A stretch of DNA of 64,000 bases from Thermogemmatispora sp042408735 (GTDB lineage: Bacteria > Chloroflexota > Ktedonobacteria > Ktedonobacterales > Ktedonobacteraceae): contig NZ_JBHOQV010000187.1 in NCBI RefSeq assembly GCF_042408735.1, forward strand, positions 67,188 through 131,187. The letters run 5' to 3'. Made by a program: the position numbers and the translations under genes. Shown in pieces: positions 8,217-15,491 of the stretch (position 1 is the first letter of the stretch; each line of letters opens with the position of its first letter). The notes under the pieces were generated by a model, which was given only the letters and a program-made list of their open reading frames with translations, was not told the origin of the DNA and did not search any database.

Positions 8217-9509
8217 ATGGACAGTCAACAGGGTCTGCAGTTGCCACCTGACTTTTTCTATCATCGCCTGTCCAATGGTCTAGAGATTATCGGGCAATAC
8301 ATGCCCAGTTTGCGCTCGGTGACCTTTGGTTTTCAGCTTGATGCGGCGGTAATTCACGAGCCGGAAGACAAGAGCGGACTGGCCCATCTCTTCGAATACA
8401 TGCTATTTCAGGGAACCAAGACGAAGGATGCTCGCACGCTGAACGAAGCCTTCGAATCGCTGGGAGCGCGCAAAGGAACCAGCACGACGTTGGAGACAAC
8501 CCAGGTATGGGCCCAGATCGTGAATACCAAACTGGATGCCACCCTCGACCTCTTTCACGAAGTGCTGCTGACGCCAACCTTTCCCCGCGATGAGCTGGAA
8601 CAGATGCGCAATATTATTCTGCAAGAGATTCGACGGCGCGATGATGAGCCAATGAGCCGCATCTTCGATCTGGCCCGCTCCCATTTCTACACCGGCAGCG
8701 CCCTCGGACGCCAGCTTTACGGAACGGCTGAAAGTGTGCGCTCTCTCCAGCAAGAAGACCTGCTGGCCTTCTGGCAGGAGCGCTATCGCCCGAATAATGC
8801 CCTGCTCTCGATCGCCGGCAATTTCGAATGGGAGCAGGTCGTAGCCAGAGTGGAGAGGCTCTTCAGCGACTGGCAGGGGGTCGCCAGTCCATCGCCGGAA
8901 CAGCATCCGCGCCCCGCCAACACGGTTATTCTGGAACACCAGGAGGGGAAACAGGAACACCTGGGGCTGATGGTGCCCTTCCCGAACTATACCCACCCCG
9001 ACTATTACGCCGCCCAGATCATCGGCGAGGCTCTCGGCGGCAATATGGCTTCGCGTCTCTTCGTCGAAGTACGTGAAAAACGTGGCCTGGTCTACAGCGT
9101 TTCGGCGGGCCTGAGCAGCAATAAGGCGATTGGAGCATTACGCATCTACGCCGGCACCACCCCTGAACAGGGACACGAATGCCTGGCGGTCATCCTCAAC
9201 GAGCTGCGCCGCTTGCGTGAGGAGGGCCTCAGCGAGGATGAGCTGGAGCGCGCCCGCGTGCAGCTCAAGAGCGAGCATATTATGCGCAGCGAAGGTTCAG
9301 GCTCGCGTATGAGCGCTAACGCCCGCTCCTGGTGGTATGAACGCCGCCTGCGCACACCCCACGAGGTCAAAGAGGCCATCGACGCCGTGACCTCCGAGCA
9401 GGTCATGCGCGTGCTGCAGGAGTTCTCTCCCCTGGAGCCATTGACGGTGGCCGCCATCGGCCCCCTCAGCCGCGAAGAGCTGATCGGCGATCTGCTTCCC
9501 TTTGCCTGA
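8217..9509 (+). CDS. M16 family (insulinase-like) peptidase homologue with altered zinc motif
   Basis: This 430-residue protein is the size of single-chain bacterial M16B peptidases (PqqL/YmxG-like), with two homologous half-domains. The N-terminal half starts with HRLSNGLEI and contains the inverted zinc motif region as HLFEYMLFQGT (His57, Glu60, Tyr61). The usual motif is HxxEH, so the second zinc-binding His is replaced by Tyr (codon TAC where CAC is expected). The third ligand region is kept (IILQEIRRRDDEP, Glu137). The C-terminal half has the conserved EVREKRGLVYSV. It may be an inactive paralogue that works with a partner, or may bind zinc differently. It is expected in the cytosol, since no signal peptide is seen. 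Confidence 0.88.
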   Translation: MDSQQGLQLPPDFFYHRLSNGLEIIGQYMPSLRSVTFGFQLDAAVIHEPEDKSGLAHLFEYMLFQGTKTKDARTLNEAFESLGARKGTSTTLETTQVWAQIVNTKLDATLDLFHEVLLTPTFPRDELEQMRNIILQEIRRRDDEPMSRIFDLARSHFYTGSALGRQLYGTAESVRSLQQEDLLAFWQERYRPNNALLSIAGNFEWEQVVARVERLFSDWQGVASPSPEQHPRPANTVILEHQEGKQEHLGLMVPFPNYTHPDYYAAQIIGEALGGNMASRLFVEVREKRGLVYSVSAGLSSNKAIGALRIYAGTTPEQGHECLAVILNELRRLREEGLSEDELERARVQLKSEHIMRSEGSGSRMSANARSWWYERRLRTPHEVKEAIDAVTSEQVMRVLQEFSPLEPLTVAAIGPLSREELIGDLLPFA

Positions 9510-9577
9510 TCTCTCTGGCCGAAGCGCCTTCGCTACCGCCGCTATCTTGACTTTCGCTTCTTCTCGACGTACAATTT

Positions 9578-9599
9578 CATATGTCCATATGGATATATG
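9578..9599. promoter_or_regulatory. 22-bp near-perfect palindrome, candidate operator of the paa operon
   Basis: Bases 9578-9599 form an inverted repeat matching in 20 of 22 positions, with the perfect 10-bp core TCCATATGGA at 9584-9593 and outer arms CATAT/ATATG. It lies in AT-rich sequence about 190 bases before the paaA ATG and is the only such palindrome in the gap. A PaaX/PaaR/TetR-type repressor is the natural candidate, but none is encoded next door. Confidence 0.5.
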
Positions 9600-9791
9600 G
9601 CTGGAAGCAAATCCTGGTTACCCCTGCAGGAGGGCCGGCGCCGGCCTGGCGGCTCGTTCGCTGACCTGATGGGGCGTGGAGCTGGACTGGAGGGCCTGGC
9701 CTGTGGCTGGTTCAAGCGCTGAGGGCCTCGGGCGAAAGGGGCGACGAGGGGGCCGGGAGTGGTTTCGTTCCACGAGCAAGGAGCAACAGCT

Positions 9792-10745
9792 ATGGTCGCA
9801 CCAGCCTTGCAGAGCGAAGAAGCTCTTTTGAATCGTATTCGCAGGCAGCAGCTCGTTGAAGCGGTGGAGCACATGAGTCCGCTCTACCTTGAAGGGATCA
9901 AGCGTATCCTGACGGTCTCCGCCGACACCGAGCTGATCAGCGCGCCTGCCTACTATCATGCTGCCGTGCATGCCCCCACCTTGAACGCCTTTGGCTCAGC
10001 TGTTGCCATCATTCAGGACGAGCTTGGGCACGCGCACATCGCCTATCGTCTCCTGCGTGATCTGGGCGTTGACACCGAGCAGCTCATTTTTGAGCGCGAC
10101 CCACGCCAATTCAAGTACCCCTATGCCTTTGACGTACCTCTCGACAACTGGGTGGAGCTGATCGTTGCCAATGCTTTCTACGATCGAGCCGGCTATGTCC
10201 TGCTCAGCGATATCTACCATAGCACCACCTTTGGGCCGTGGAAGCGGGCGCTGGTGAAAGTCGATAAAGAAGAGACCTTTCACCTGCGTCACGGTGAGCA
10301 ATGGATGAGGCGCCTCAACGCTACGCCCGAGGGGCATGAGCAACTGCAGCGTGCTGTTGACTGGATGTTCCTGCTGACCGTCGAATGGTTTGGCCTGCCC
10401 GATGACCTCAAGAAGCACAGCGAGCAGCTAGAGTACGGTTTCAAAGGGCATACCAACGATGAGCTGCGCCAGATCTGGATGTCGACGGCGGTGCCGCTCT
10501 GTCAGGAGCTGCAACTGAAGGTGCCGGCGCACTACGATCCGGAGCAGCAAAAATATGTTCTGGACTGTCCCTTCCCGGCGCACTTCGATGCTAAAGCCAA
10601 GCGCTGGCTGCTAGAGGAAGGTCCCTGCAGTTGGGACGATGTCCTCAGGCGCTGGAAGGCGCGTGGTCCGGCCAATGAAGAGTTTGTCGGTCTGATTCAG
10701 CGCGGCAAGCGCGAGATGCTGCGTCTCTTGGAGCAGGAGCCATGA
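9792..10745 (+). CDS. paaA: Phenylacetyl-CoA epoxidase catalytic subunit PaaA
   Basis: PaaA is the diiron subunit of the multicomponent monooxygenase that forms the 1,2-epoxide of phenylacetyl-CoA. The 317-residue product matches the family length. The carboxylate-bridged diiron motifs are visible as IIQDELGHAH (ExxH) and VDKEETFHLRHG (ExxH), with SADTELISAPAYY and the VELIVANAFYDRAG helix supplying further ligands. ATG 9792 is preceded by AAGGAG at 9778-9783, with 8 bases between. The stop overlaps the next start (ATGA), so the operon is tightly coupled. Downstream come PaaD-N, PaaB, PaaC, PaaD-C and a hydratase. No PaaE reductase gene is present in the window. Confidence 0.93.
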   Translation: MVAPALQSEEALLNRIRRQQLVEAVEHMSPLYLEGIKRILTVSADTELISAPAYYHAAVHAPTLNAFGSAVAIIQDELGHAHIAYRLLRDLGVDTEQLIFERDPRQFKYPYAFDVPLDNWVELIVANAFYDRAGYVLLSDIYHSTTFGPWKRALVKVDKEETFHLRHGEQWMRRLNATPEGHEQLQRAVDWMFLLTVEWFGLPDDLKKHSEQLEYGFKGHTNDELRQIWMSTAVPLCQELQLKVPAHYDPEQQKYVLDCPFPAHFDAKAKRWLLEEGPCSWDDVLRRWKARGPANEEFVGLIQRGKREMLRLLEQEP

Positions 10746-11095
10746 CGGCGGTCTATCCATCGCTGCGAACGCATCCTGCCGACGATCCCAGTTGTCCGGC
10801 CCTCTGGGATGCTCTGCGCGAGGTGACCGATCCCGAGATCCCGATCAGCGTTGTTGACATGGGACTGATCGTCGATCTGCGGCAGCATGAGGGACGAGTC
10901 GATGTCAAGCTGACCTTTACGGCCCTGGGCTGTCCCGCGATGGAGTTCATCATGGACGATATTCGGGCCCGCCTCTTGCGCGAGCCAGGGGTGCGCGAGG
11001 TACAGATCGAGGTCGTCTGGACCCCTGTCTGGAGCAAGGAGCGGCTGAGTGAGGAAGGCATCGAGCTGATGCGGACCTGGGGGATCTCGGCATGA
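10742..11095 (+). CDS. paaD: PaaD N-terminal domain only: MIP18/DUF59 protein of the phenylacetate pathway
   Basis: The 117-residue product covers the DUF59/MIP18 domain of PaaD, with WDALREVTDPEIP, VVDMGLI, LTALGCP-like FTALGCP and the PaaD-specific ending WSKERLSEEGIELMRTWGI. PaaD assists metal or Fe-S cluster assembly of the epoxidase system. In common PaaD proteins (about 160-175 residues) the GI ending continues into a four-cysteine zinc ribbon. Here the gene stops after GISA, and a matching ribbon is encoded separately at 12426-12659. It overlaps paaA at the front and the PaaB gene at the end by ATGA junctions, which implies translational coupling. Confidence 0.88.
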   Translation: MTAVYPSLRTHPADDPSCPALWDALREVTDPEIPISVVDMGLIVDLRQHEGRVDVKLTFTALGCPAMEFIMDDIRARLLREPGVREVQIEVVWTPVWSKERLSEEGIELMRTWGISA

Positions 11096-11370
11096 AGGAG
11101 AGAAGCGACTCTGCACCGGCTACGACCGCCGGAGAGGCCGAGACCGGGATCGCTCAGGAGCGGCCCCGGCGCGAGTCTCTCAATGAGCGGCGCGTCTGGC
11201 ATGTCTATGCGCGGCGCAAGTACGACGAGCCTCTGCATGAGATCGGCAATGTTGTGGCCGATGATGTGGAGCTGGCTCGGGTCTATGCTCGCAGCATCTA
11301 CGACGAGTTTACCTGGATCGAGATGGTGCTGGTACCGCGCGACTGCATTGTAACCGTGATTGCTCCCTGA
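11092..11370 (+). CDS. paaB: PaaB-like subunit of phenylacetyl-CoA epoxidase
   Basis: PaaB is a small structural subunit that bridges PaaA-PaaC heterodimers. The 92-residue product has an N-terminal extension of about 30 polar residues and then the PaaB-like fold: VWHVYARRKYDEPLHEIGNV, the helix DVELARVYARSIYDE, and the final strand IEMVLVPRDCIVTV. This fits the family pattern W-x-V-(x)n-H-x-G-(x)n-A-x-A-R-D-x-Y-(x)n-WVVP, although identity looks low. The start overlaps the PaaD-N stop. The assignment rests on both position and pattern. Confidence 0.82.
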   Translation: MKERSDSAPATTAGEAETGIAQERPRRESLNERRVWHVYARRKYDEPLHEIGNVVADDVELARVYARSIYDEFTWIEMVLVPRDCIVTVIAP

Positions 11371-11625
11371 TCCGCCAGACCACCGCCCGCCCGACTGGGC
11401 CACCCTGGGCCGCTGGGGAAGGCTCCCGCGGCCTGCGCTGGTCCGAACTCGTGCGGCGGACCTCGATCTGGTGCGAGCCTGGAGCGTTCTCTGGCGAATC
11501 TCGGGCCTGCCTGAGAGGAGCCTGTCTAGAGGGGAAAGCCGTAGCCGAATCTACGGTATCTACGGTACCGCCCGATGAAAGAGGCGGCGGCTTTCTCCTC
11601 TGATGGACAGAGGGAGCTGGCTGCT
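11371..11625 (+). other. Gap inside the paa operon
   Basis: There are 200-255 bases between paaB and paaC, depending on the paaC start. Short direct repeats CTACGGTA occur at about 11549-11568. An in-frame ATG at 11575 would extend PaaC by 17 residues, but it lacks a ribosome binding site. No gene or clear terminator is seen. Confidence 0.4.
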
Positions 11626-12429
11626 ATGTCTGGTACTGCTGCTGCCCGCATCGATAACGCGGCCCTCTTCGCAGTGCTGGCCTCGCTGGCGGACAATAAG
11701 CAGGCGATGGGGCGGCGCTATGCCTACTGGGCAAACGGGGCACCCGCCCTGGAGGCCGCTGTGGCTGCTGCGGCCATGACCCAGGATGAGATCGGCCATG
11801 CGCGCACGCTTTATCCGTTGCTGGAAGACTTCGCTCAGGCCGCCGCAGACCCGCGTCAGGTGGCGCCGGAGACGCGGACGCTGCGCTATCACCTGGCCTT
11901 TCTCGATCGCGAGTTCGCCGGCTGGTCCGATTTCGTGGCCACGAACTTCTTGCTGGATGGGGCGTTGACAACCTTTTTTGAGGCCGCCCAGCGCTCGGCC
12001 TATGAGCCTTTGCGCCAGCGTGCCTGCAAGATTGTTCAGGAGGAGCAGGTCCATCGCGCCCATGCTGAGGGCTGGGTAAGACGCCTGGCGAAGGCCGGCG
12101 GCGCGGTTCGCCGTGCTTTGATCTCTTCGCTGCAGCGCCTGTGGGAGGAAACGCTCTGCTGGTTCGGCCCCGATGATGACCCGGTGATGAACCAGCTCTA
12201 TCGTGAAGGGTTGATCGATGCTCCGCCGGCAGAGCTGCGCAGCCGCTATCTGCAGCGGGTGATGCCGTTGCTCGAGAGCCTGGCTATCGAGATGCCCGCT
12301 CGCTTCGATCCCGAGAGCAAGCGCTGGCAGCCGGCCCAACCCCTGCCCTGGGCGCGCTGGGAGGCCGAAAGTCGCCGCCTCTCTCTCTCCGACCAGCCGG
12401 CCCAACCCGGGGAGGAGAAACGGCCATGA
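11626..12429 (+). CDS. paaC: Phenylacetyl-CoA epoxidase subunit PaaC
   Basis: PaaC is the ferritin-like partner of PaaA; in the known enzyme it is structural. The 267-residue product begins MSGTAAARIDNAALFAVLASLAD, close to the canonical PaaC start. I chose ATG 11626 because GGGAG at 11612-11616 lies 9 bases upstream; ATG 11575 is the alternative. Helix 2 carries TQDEIGHARTLY and helix 4 VQEEQVHRAHAEGW, so DExxH-like and ExxH motifs are present. The first-helix ligand position reads LADNKQAM, without a clear Glu. E. coli PaaC, as I recall it, has lost the helix-2 pair, so this protein looks more ancestral. The stop overlaps the next gene by ATGA. Confidence 0.88.
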   Translation: MSGTAAARIDNAALFAVLASLADNKQAMGRRYAYWANGAPALEAAVAAAAMTQDEIGHARTLYPLLEDFAQAAADPRQVAPETRTLRYHLAFLDREFAGWSDFVATNFLLDGALTTFFEAAQRSAYEPLRQRACKIVQEEQVHRAHAEGWVRRLAKAGGAVRRALISSLQRLWEETLCWFGPDDDPVMNQLYREGLIDAPPAELRSRYLQRVMPLLESLAIEMPARFDPESKRWQPAQPLPWARWEAESRRLSLSDQPAQPGEEKRP

Positions 12430-12659
12430 GCGAAGAGACCGCCTCTGGACAGTTCACACCTGAGTGGCGCTCGTCCGGCGGAGGGCGACCGCGCTGTCCT
12501 TTCTGCGGTTCAACGGAGACCGAGTTGTTCTCTCTCTTCGGCCAGCAGTTGTTGACTGCCCAATATTATTGTAATGGGTGCCATACGCCCTTTGAATACA
12601 TCAAAGGCGATGATGTCCTTGAAGATGCACGGGCGAAGCTGACTTCGCCTGAAGAGTAG
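12426..12659 (+). CDS. Separate zinc-ribbon corresponding to the PaaD C-terminus
   Basis: The 77-residue product has two Cys pairs, CPFCGSTETELFSLFG and YYCNGCHTPFEYIKGD. This is the pattern of the PaaD C-terminal ribbon (CPxCGS-(x)n-SxFGS-(x)n-CxxCxEPFxxFK), with the conserved FG and PFEYIK. The Cys-x2-Cys pairs should hold one zinc. The ATG overlaps the paaC stop by ATGA, so it is translated with paaC. Together with the DUF59 gene at 10742 it appears to rebuild a full PaaD from two polypeptides. A general zinc-ribbon protein is the alternative, but position and motif favour PaaD. Confidence 0.85.
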   Translation: MSEETASGQFTPEWRSSGGGRPRCPFCGSTETELFSLFGQQLLTAQYYCNGCHTPFEYIKGDDVLEDARAKLTSPEE

Positions 12660-12674
12660 AAAGGAAGAGCAGCG

Positions 12675-13484
12675 ATGACGACGACGACAGAGCGCGAGCG
12701 GACGCTGGTCAACTATAGTGTGAGCGATGGCGTGGCCATTATCGAGCTGACGAATCCTCCGGCCAATACCTATAGCTATGAGATGATGCGCCAGCTCGAC
12801 GAGGCGATCCTGCAGGCGCGCTTTGATGAGAACGTGCATGTGCTGGTCTTGCGTGGGGCGGGCGAGCGCTTCTTCTGTGCTGGGGCGGATATCAGCATGC
12901 TCAATTCGGTCTCGCCGACCTACAAGTACTATTTCTGCCTCCATGCCAATGAGACCTTGCTGAGGCTGGAGCAGACTCCCAAGCTGGTGATTGCTGCTCT
13001 CAATGGTCACACGGTCGGTGGCGGCCTGGAGATTGCTCTGGCCTGCGATATTCGCATTGCGCGCCGCAATGCCGGCAAAATTGGGCTGCCGGAGGTCTCG
13101 CTCGGCGTGTTGCCCGGCACCGGCGGCACGCAGCGCCTGGCCCGGGCCTTGCCGAAAAATAAGGCGATCGAGCTGATGACCGAGGGCAAACTGATTAGCT
13201 TTGAGGAGGCCCAGGAGCTGGGTCTGGTCAATTACATCTACGAGTCCGAAGGCTATTGGGAGCAGGTCATGGCCTACGCCCGGCGCTTCTGTCCGCCTCA
13301 GAGCGCCTCGCGCACGGTTGGCCGCATCAAGCGAGCGGTGCAGTCGGGGGCTGAGATCGCCCTGGCCGAGGGCCTGGCCCTGGAGCGGGAGCTGCAGCAG
13401 CTCTGTTTCCAGAGCGAGGATGCCAAGGAGGGCCTGGCCGCCTACCTGGAGAAACGCCAGGAGAAGCATTTCACGGGACGCTGA
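12675..13484 (+). CDS. Enoyl-CoA hydratase/isomerase (PaaF/PaaG-type)
   Basis: This 269-residue crotonase-fold enzyme follows the zinc-ribbon gene by 15 bases, with AAGGAAGAG before the ATG. The oxyanion-hole segments are visible as FFCAGADISML and ALNGHTVGGGLEIALACD. The LPEVSLGVLPGTGGTQRLAR block carries the glutamate region of active hydratases (the Glu of LPEV). It probably acts on ring-opened or epoxide/oxepin-derived CoA intermediates after PaaABC, as PaaF or PaaG, or in general beta-oxidation. The exact reaction cannot be decided from sequence alone. Confidence 0.9.
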   Translation: MTTTTERERTLVNYSVSDGVAIIELTNPPANTYSYEMMRQLDEAILQARFDENVHVLVLRGAGERFFCAGADISMLNSVSPTYKYYFCLHANETLLRLEQTPKLVIAALNGHTVGGGLEIALACDIRIARRNAGKIGLPEVSLGVLPGTGGTQRLARALPKNKAIELMTEGKLISFEEAQELGLVNYIYESEGYWEQVMAYARRFCPPQSASRTVGRIKRAVQSGAEIALAEGLALERELQQLCFQSEDAKEGLAAYLEKRQEKHFTGR

Positions 13485-13661
13485 GCGAGTCGGCTACCTC
13501 TCTTGCCAGAGAACGTTCCATTCTACTCTCTATCTATAGCTGGCTCAGCGATGTAACCCGATCTGTGTGTGGACCGGGGAGGGCCTGATGGCGGTAGCGC
13601 AGTGGACACCTGTGCCTTGCCACCTTCGCTGTCGCTGCCAGGCCCTCCTTCACTCTCCCGC

Positions 13662-13691
13662 TTTACGCGCACGGCCTGGCGATGCTACAAT
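13662..13691 (+). promoter_or_regulatory. Candidate promoter of the short hydratase gene
   Basis: TTTACG at 13662-13667 and TACAAT at 13686-13691 are separated by 18 bases. The ATG of the next gene is 57 bases downstream. This suggests the second hydratase gene can be transcribed independently of the paa operon. Confidence 0.45.
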
Positions 13692-13747
13692 AGTGATCAA
13701 CTTTGGCCGGGCATCTTCTTTCTGGCAGGTGCTAGCAGAGAAAGGCT

Positions 13748-14359
13748 ATGGCGGAGATCCATCTGCGGGAGCGCGATGGCGTGCTCTGGCTTATTCTCGA
13801 CCGCCCGCCGCTCAATATTTTGACGATTGCCACCCTGGACGAGATGACGCGCGCCCTGCGGGCTGCCGTCCAGAAGCCGCCACGCCTGCTGGTGATTACG
13901 GGAGCGGGCGAGAAGGCTTTTAGCGCTGGGGTGGATATACGCGATCATCTCGATGGGCGGGAGCGAGAGATGTTGCGCGCCGTCTACGATAATTGTGCCG
14001 CCTTCGAAGAGCTGCGAAGGCGGGGGATTCCGACGGTCGCTCTGGTCAAGGGCTATGCCCTGGGCGGGGGCTGCGAATTGGCCGCCCTCTGCGATACAGT
14101 GATTGCTCGCGAAGACGCCGTCTTTGGCCTGCCCGAGGTAACGCTCGGGGTCTTCCCGCCGGTGGCTGCTGCTTATTTCCCCTCTCTGATTGGCTATCAG
14201 GCTGCGATGCGTCTGATCCTGACCGGAGAAACCCTTAAGGCGAGCGAGGCCTTTCGTCTCGGCCTGGTCCATCAGGTGCTGTCGGCCCGGCGCTTCCTGA
14301 GCGAGGCCGAGGAGCTACTGGTCATGCTGGCGACGCTGGGCCAGCGCCACCAGACCTGA
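13748..14359 (+). CDS. Short crotonase-family protein, cyclohexadienoyl-CoA hydratase-like
   Basis: The 203-residue product has the crotonase core (PPLNILTIATLDEM, then AFSAGVDIRDH, then KGYALGGGCELAALCD and LPEVTLGVFPP) but ends soon after LGLVHQVL. It lacks about 50 residues of the usual C-terminal helices that complete the active site and trimer. The stretch GVDIRDHLDGREREMLRAVYD resembles cyclohexa-1,5-diene-1-carbonyl-CoA hydratases of aromatic ring degradation more than ordinary enoyl-CoA hydratases; this is a resemblance from memory. AAAGG precedes the ATG. It may use an unusual oligomer, or be a naturally truncated paralogue. Confidence 0.8.
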   Translation: MAEIHLRERDGVLWLILDRPPLNILTIATLDEMTRALRAAVQKPPRLLVITGAGEKAFSAGVDIRDHLDGREREMLRAVYDNCAAFEELRRRGIPTVALVKGYALGGGCELAALCDTVIAREDAVFGLPEVTLGVFPPVAAAYFPSLIGYQAAMRLILTGETLKASEAFRLGLVHQVLSARRFLSEAEELLVMLATLGQRHQT

Positions 14360-14785
14360 TAGTCGTCTCTGCTTCTCCGCCGCCGGACCATGCCTTGGTT
14401 GCGCTGGTCCCTGCTCTCTGCCCCTGAGTGCTCCTACAGGACCAACCGCTCTGCCCGCTCCTGGCAGGGTGCTCAGAGGCCGGAGCTGGCGGTTAGCTCT
14501 CCTGTGCTGCCTGTGGCCGTGCCGGTGTGAGTTGAGAGGGAGGAACAAACGGGGTGGCCTGGCCTCCTTCATTGTCCAAAACAGGCTGAGGCGGCCTTGT
14601 GAGCTGCGCGTCTGCCATCCAGCCCCATCTTACGCATCCTTCTTTCGCTCTTTCTTCTTTCCCTGTCCAGGTCGAGGGAACTTTCTGCCAGCCTTCAGCG
14701 TTTCTTCCTTGAAAGCAGCAGCCTCAGCAGAAGTGCCCTGATAAGCTGGGCAACGAAGAGATTGTTGGGCTTAAGGAGATCAGGT
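14360..14785 (+). other. Intergenic region, no supported feature
   Basis: The 426 bases hold T- and C-rich runs (for example around 14635-14665) but no convincing gene, hairpin terminator or promoter. Short open frames here have poor coding character. Confidence 0.4.
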
Positions 14786-15337
14786 ATGAGTCGCAGAAAA
14801 GCTTTTGGTATTCGCTGCAGATCGTGGTGGCTAGTCATTGTACCTGCCTTGGTGGCGCTGCTTGTGGGACTGAGCGCCTGCGGTACCAATTCTTCAACGG
14901 CGACCGGTGGGGCCGGTCAGCCGACTGCCTCGCCGACCAGGAGTACTACGACGCCTACTGCCACCGTTGTCAAAGGCTATGGCACCAGTCATGGCTGTCC
15001 CAGCGATGTTGTGGTCAACGCGGCCCTGCCGGCGCAAGCCGTAGTCGTCAAGAGCACCCAGAATGGGCAGACGATTAGGGTGAGCCGTGGCTCGCTGGTA
15101 ATCTTTGAGCTGCCCTTTGGCCAGCGCTGGCAGACGCCAGCAGGCTCCCAGGGGGTCCTGGAGCTGCAGCAGCCGGCGGGCTATGCCTCCCAGGAAGCTC
15201 GCGCCTGCATCTGGCGTTACGTGGCCCAAGGCAGCGGACAGAGCGAGGTCGTCTTTATCGCCCGCGCTCTCTGTCAGCCGCATCAGCTCTGCCCGCAATA
15301 TGTTCTCCGCCTTTCCTTCACTGTTGCTGTCCAGTAG
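14786..15337 (+). CDS. Putative lipoprotein of unknown function
   Basis: The 183-residue product starts with a basic n-region (MSRRKAFGIRCRSWW), a hydrophobic core (LVIVPALVALLVG) and the lipobox LSAC, so the mature protein should begin at that Cys and be lipid-anchored on the outer face of the membrane. A Ser/Thr/Pro linker follows. The remaining domain has beta-strand-like segments (QTIRVSRGSLVIFELPF, GVLELQQPAG, SEVVFIARALC) that suggest a small beta-sandwich. AAGGAG at 14773-14778 is 7 bases before ATG 14786, which fixes the start. No family is recognised. Confidence 0.8.
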   Translation: MSRRKAFGIRCRSWWLVIVPALVALLVGLSACGTNSSTATGGAGQPTASPTRSTTTPTATVVKGYGTSHGCPSDVVVNAALPAQAVVVKSTQNGQTIRVSRGSLVIFELPFGQRWQTPAGSQGVLELQQPAGYASQEARACIWRYVAQGSGQSEVVFIARALCQPHQLCPQYVLRLSFTVAVQ

Positions 15338-15491
15338 GCGCCCGGTGAAGGGTCAGGAAAGAGCCTACCTGAGCGGGAGAGCGAGACCTGAGGCGCTCTG
15401 CTCGCTGGCATGGCCTGCTTTCGGGCTTGTAGGGCCAATGCGAGGCTGATCCGCCTGCTGGCTTCGCCTGGATGGACAGAGGGTGGCTCCC

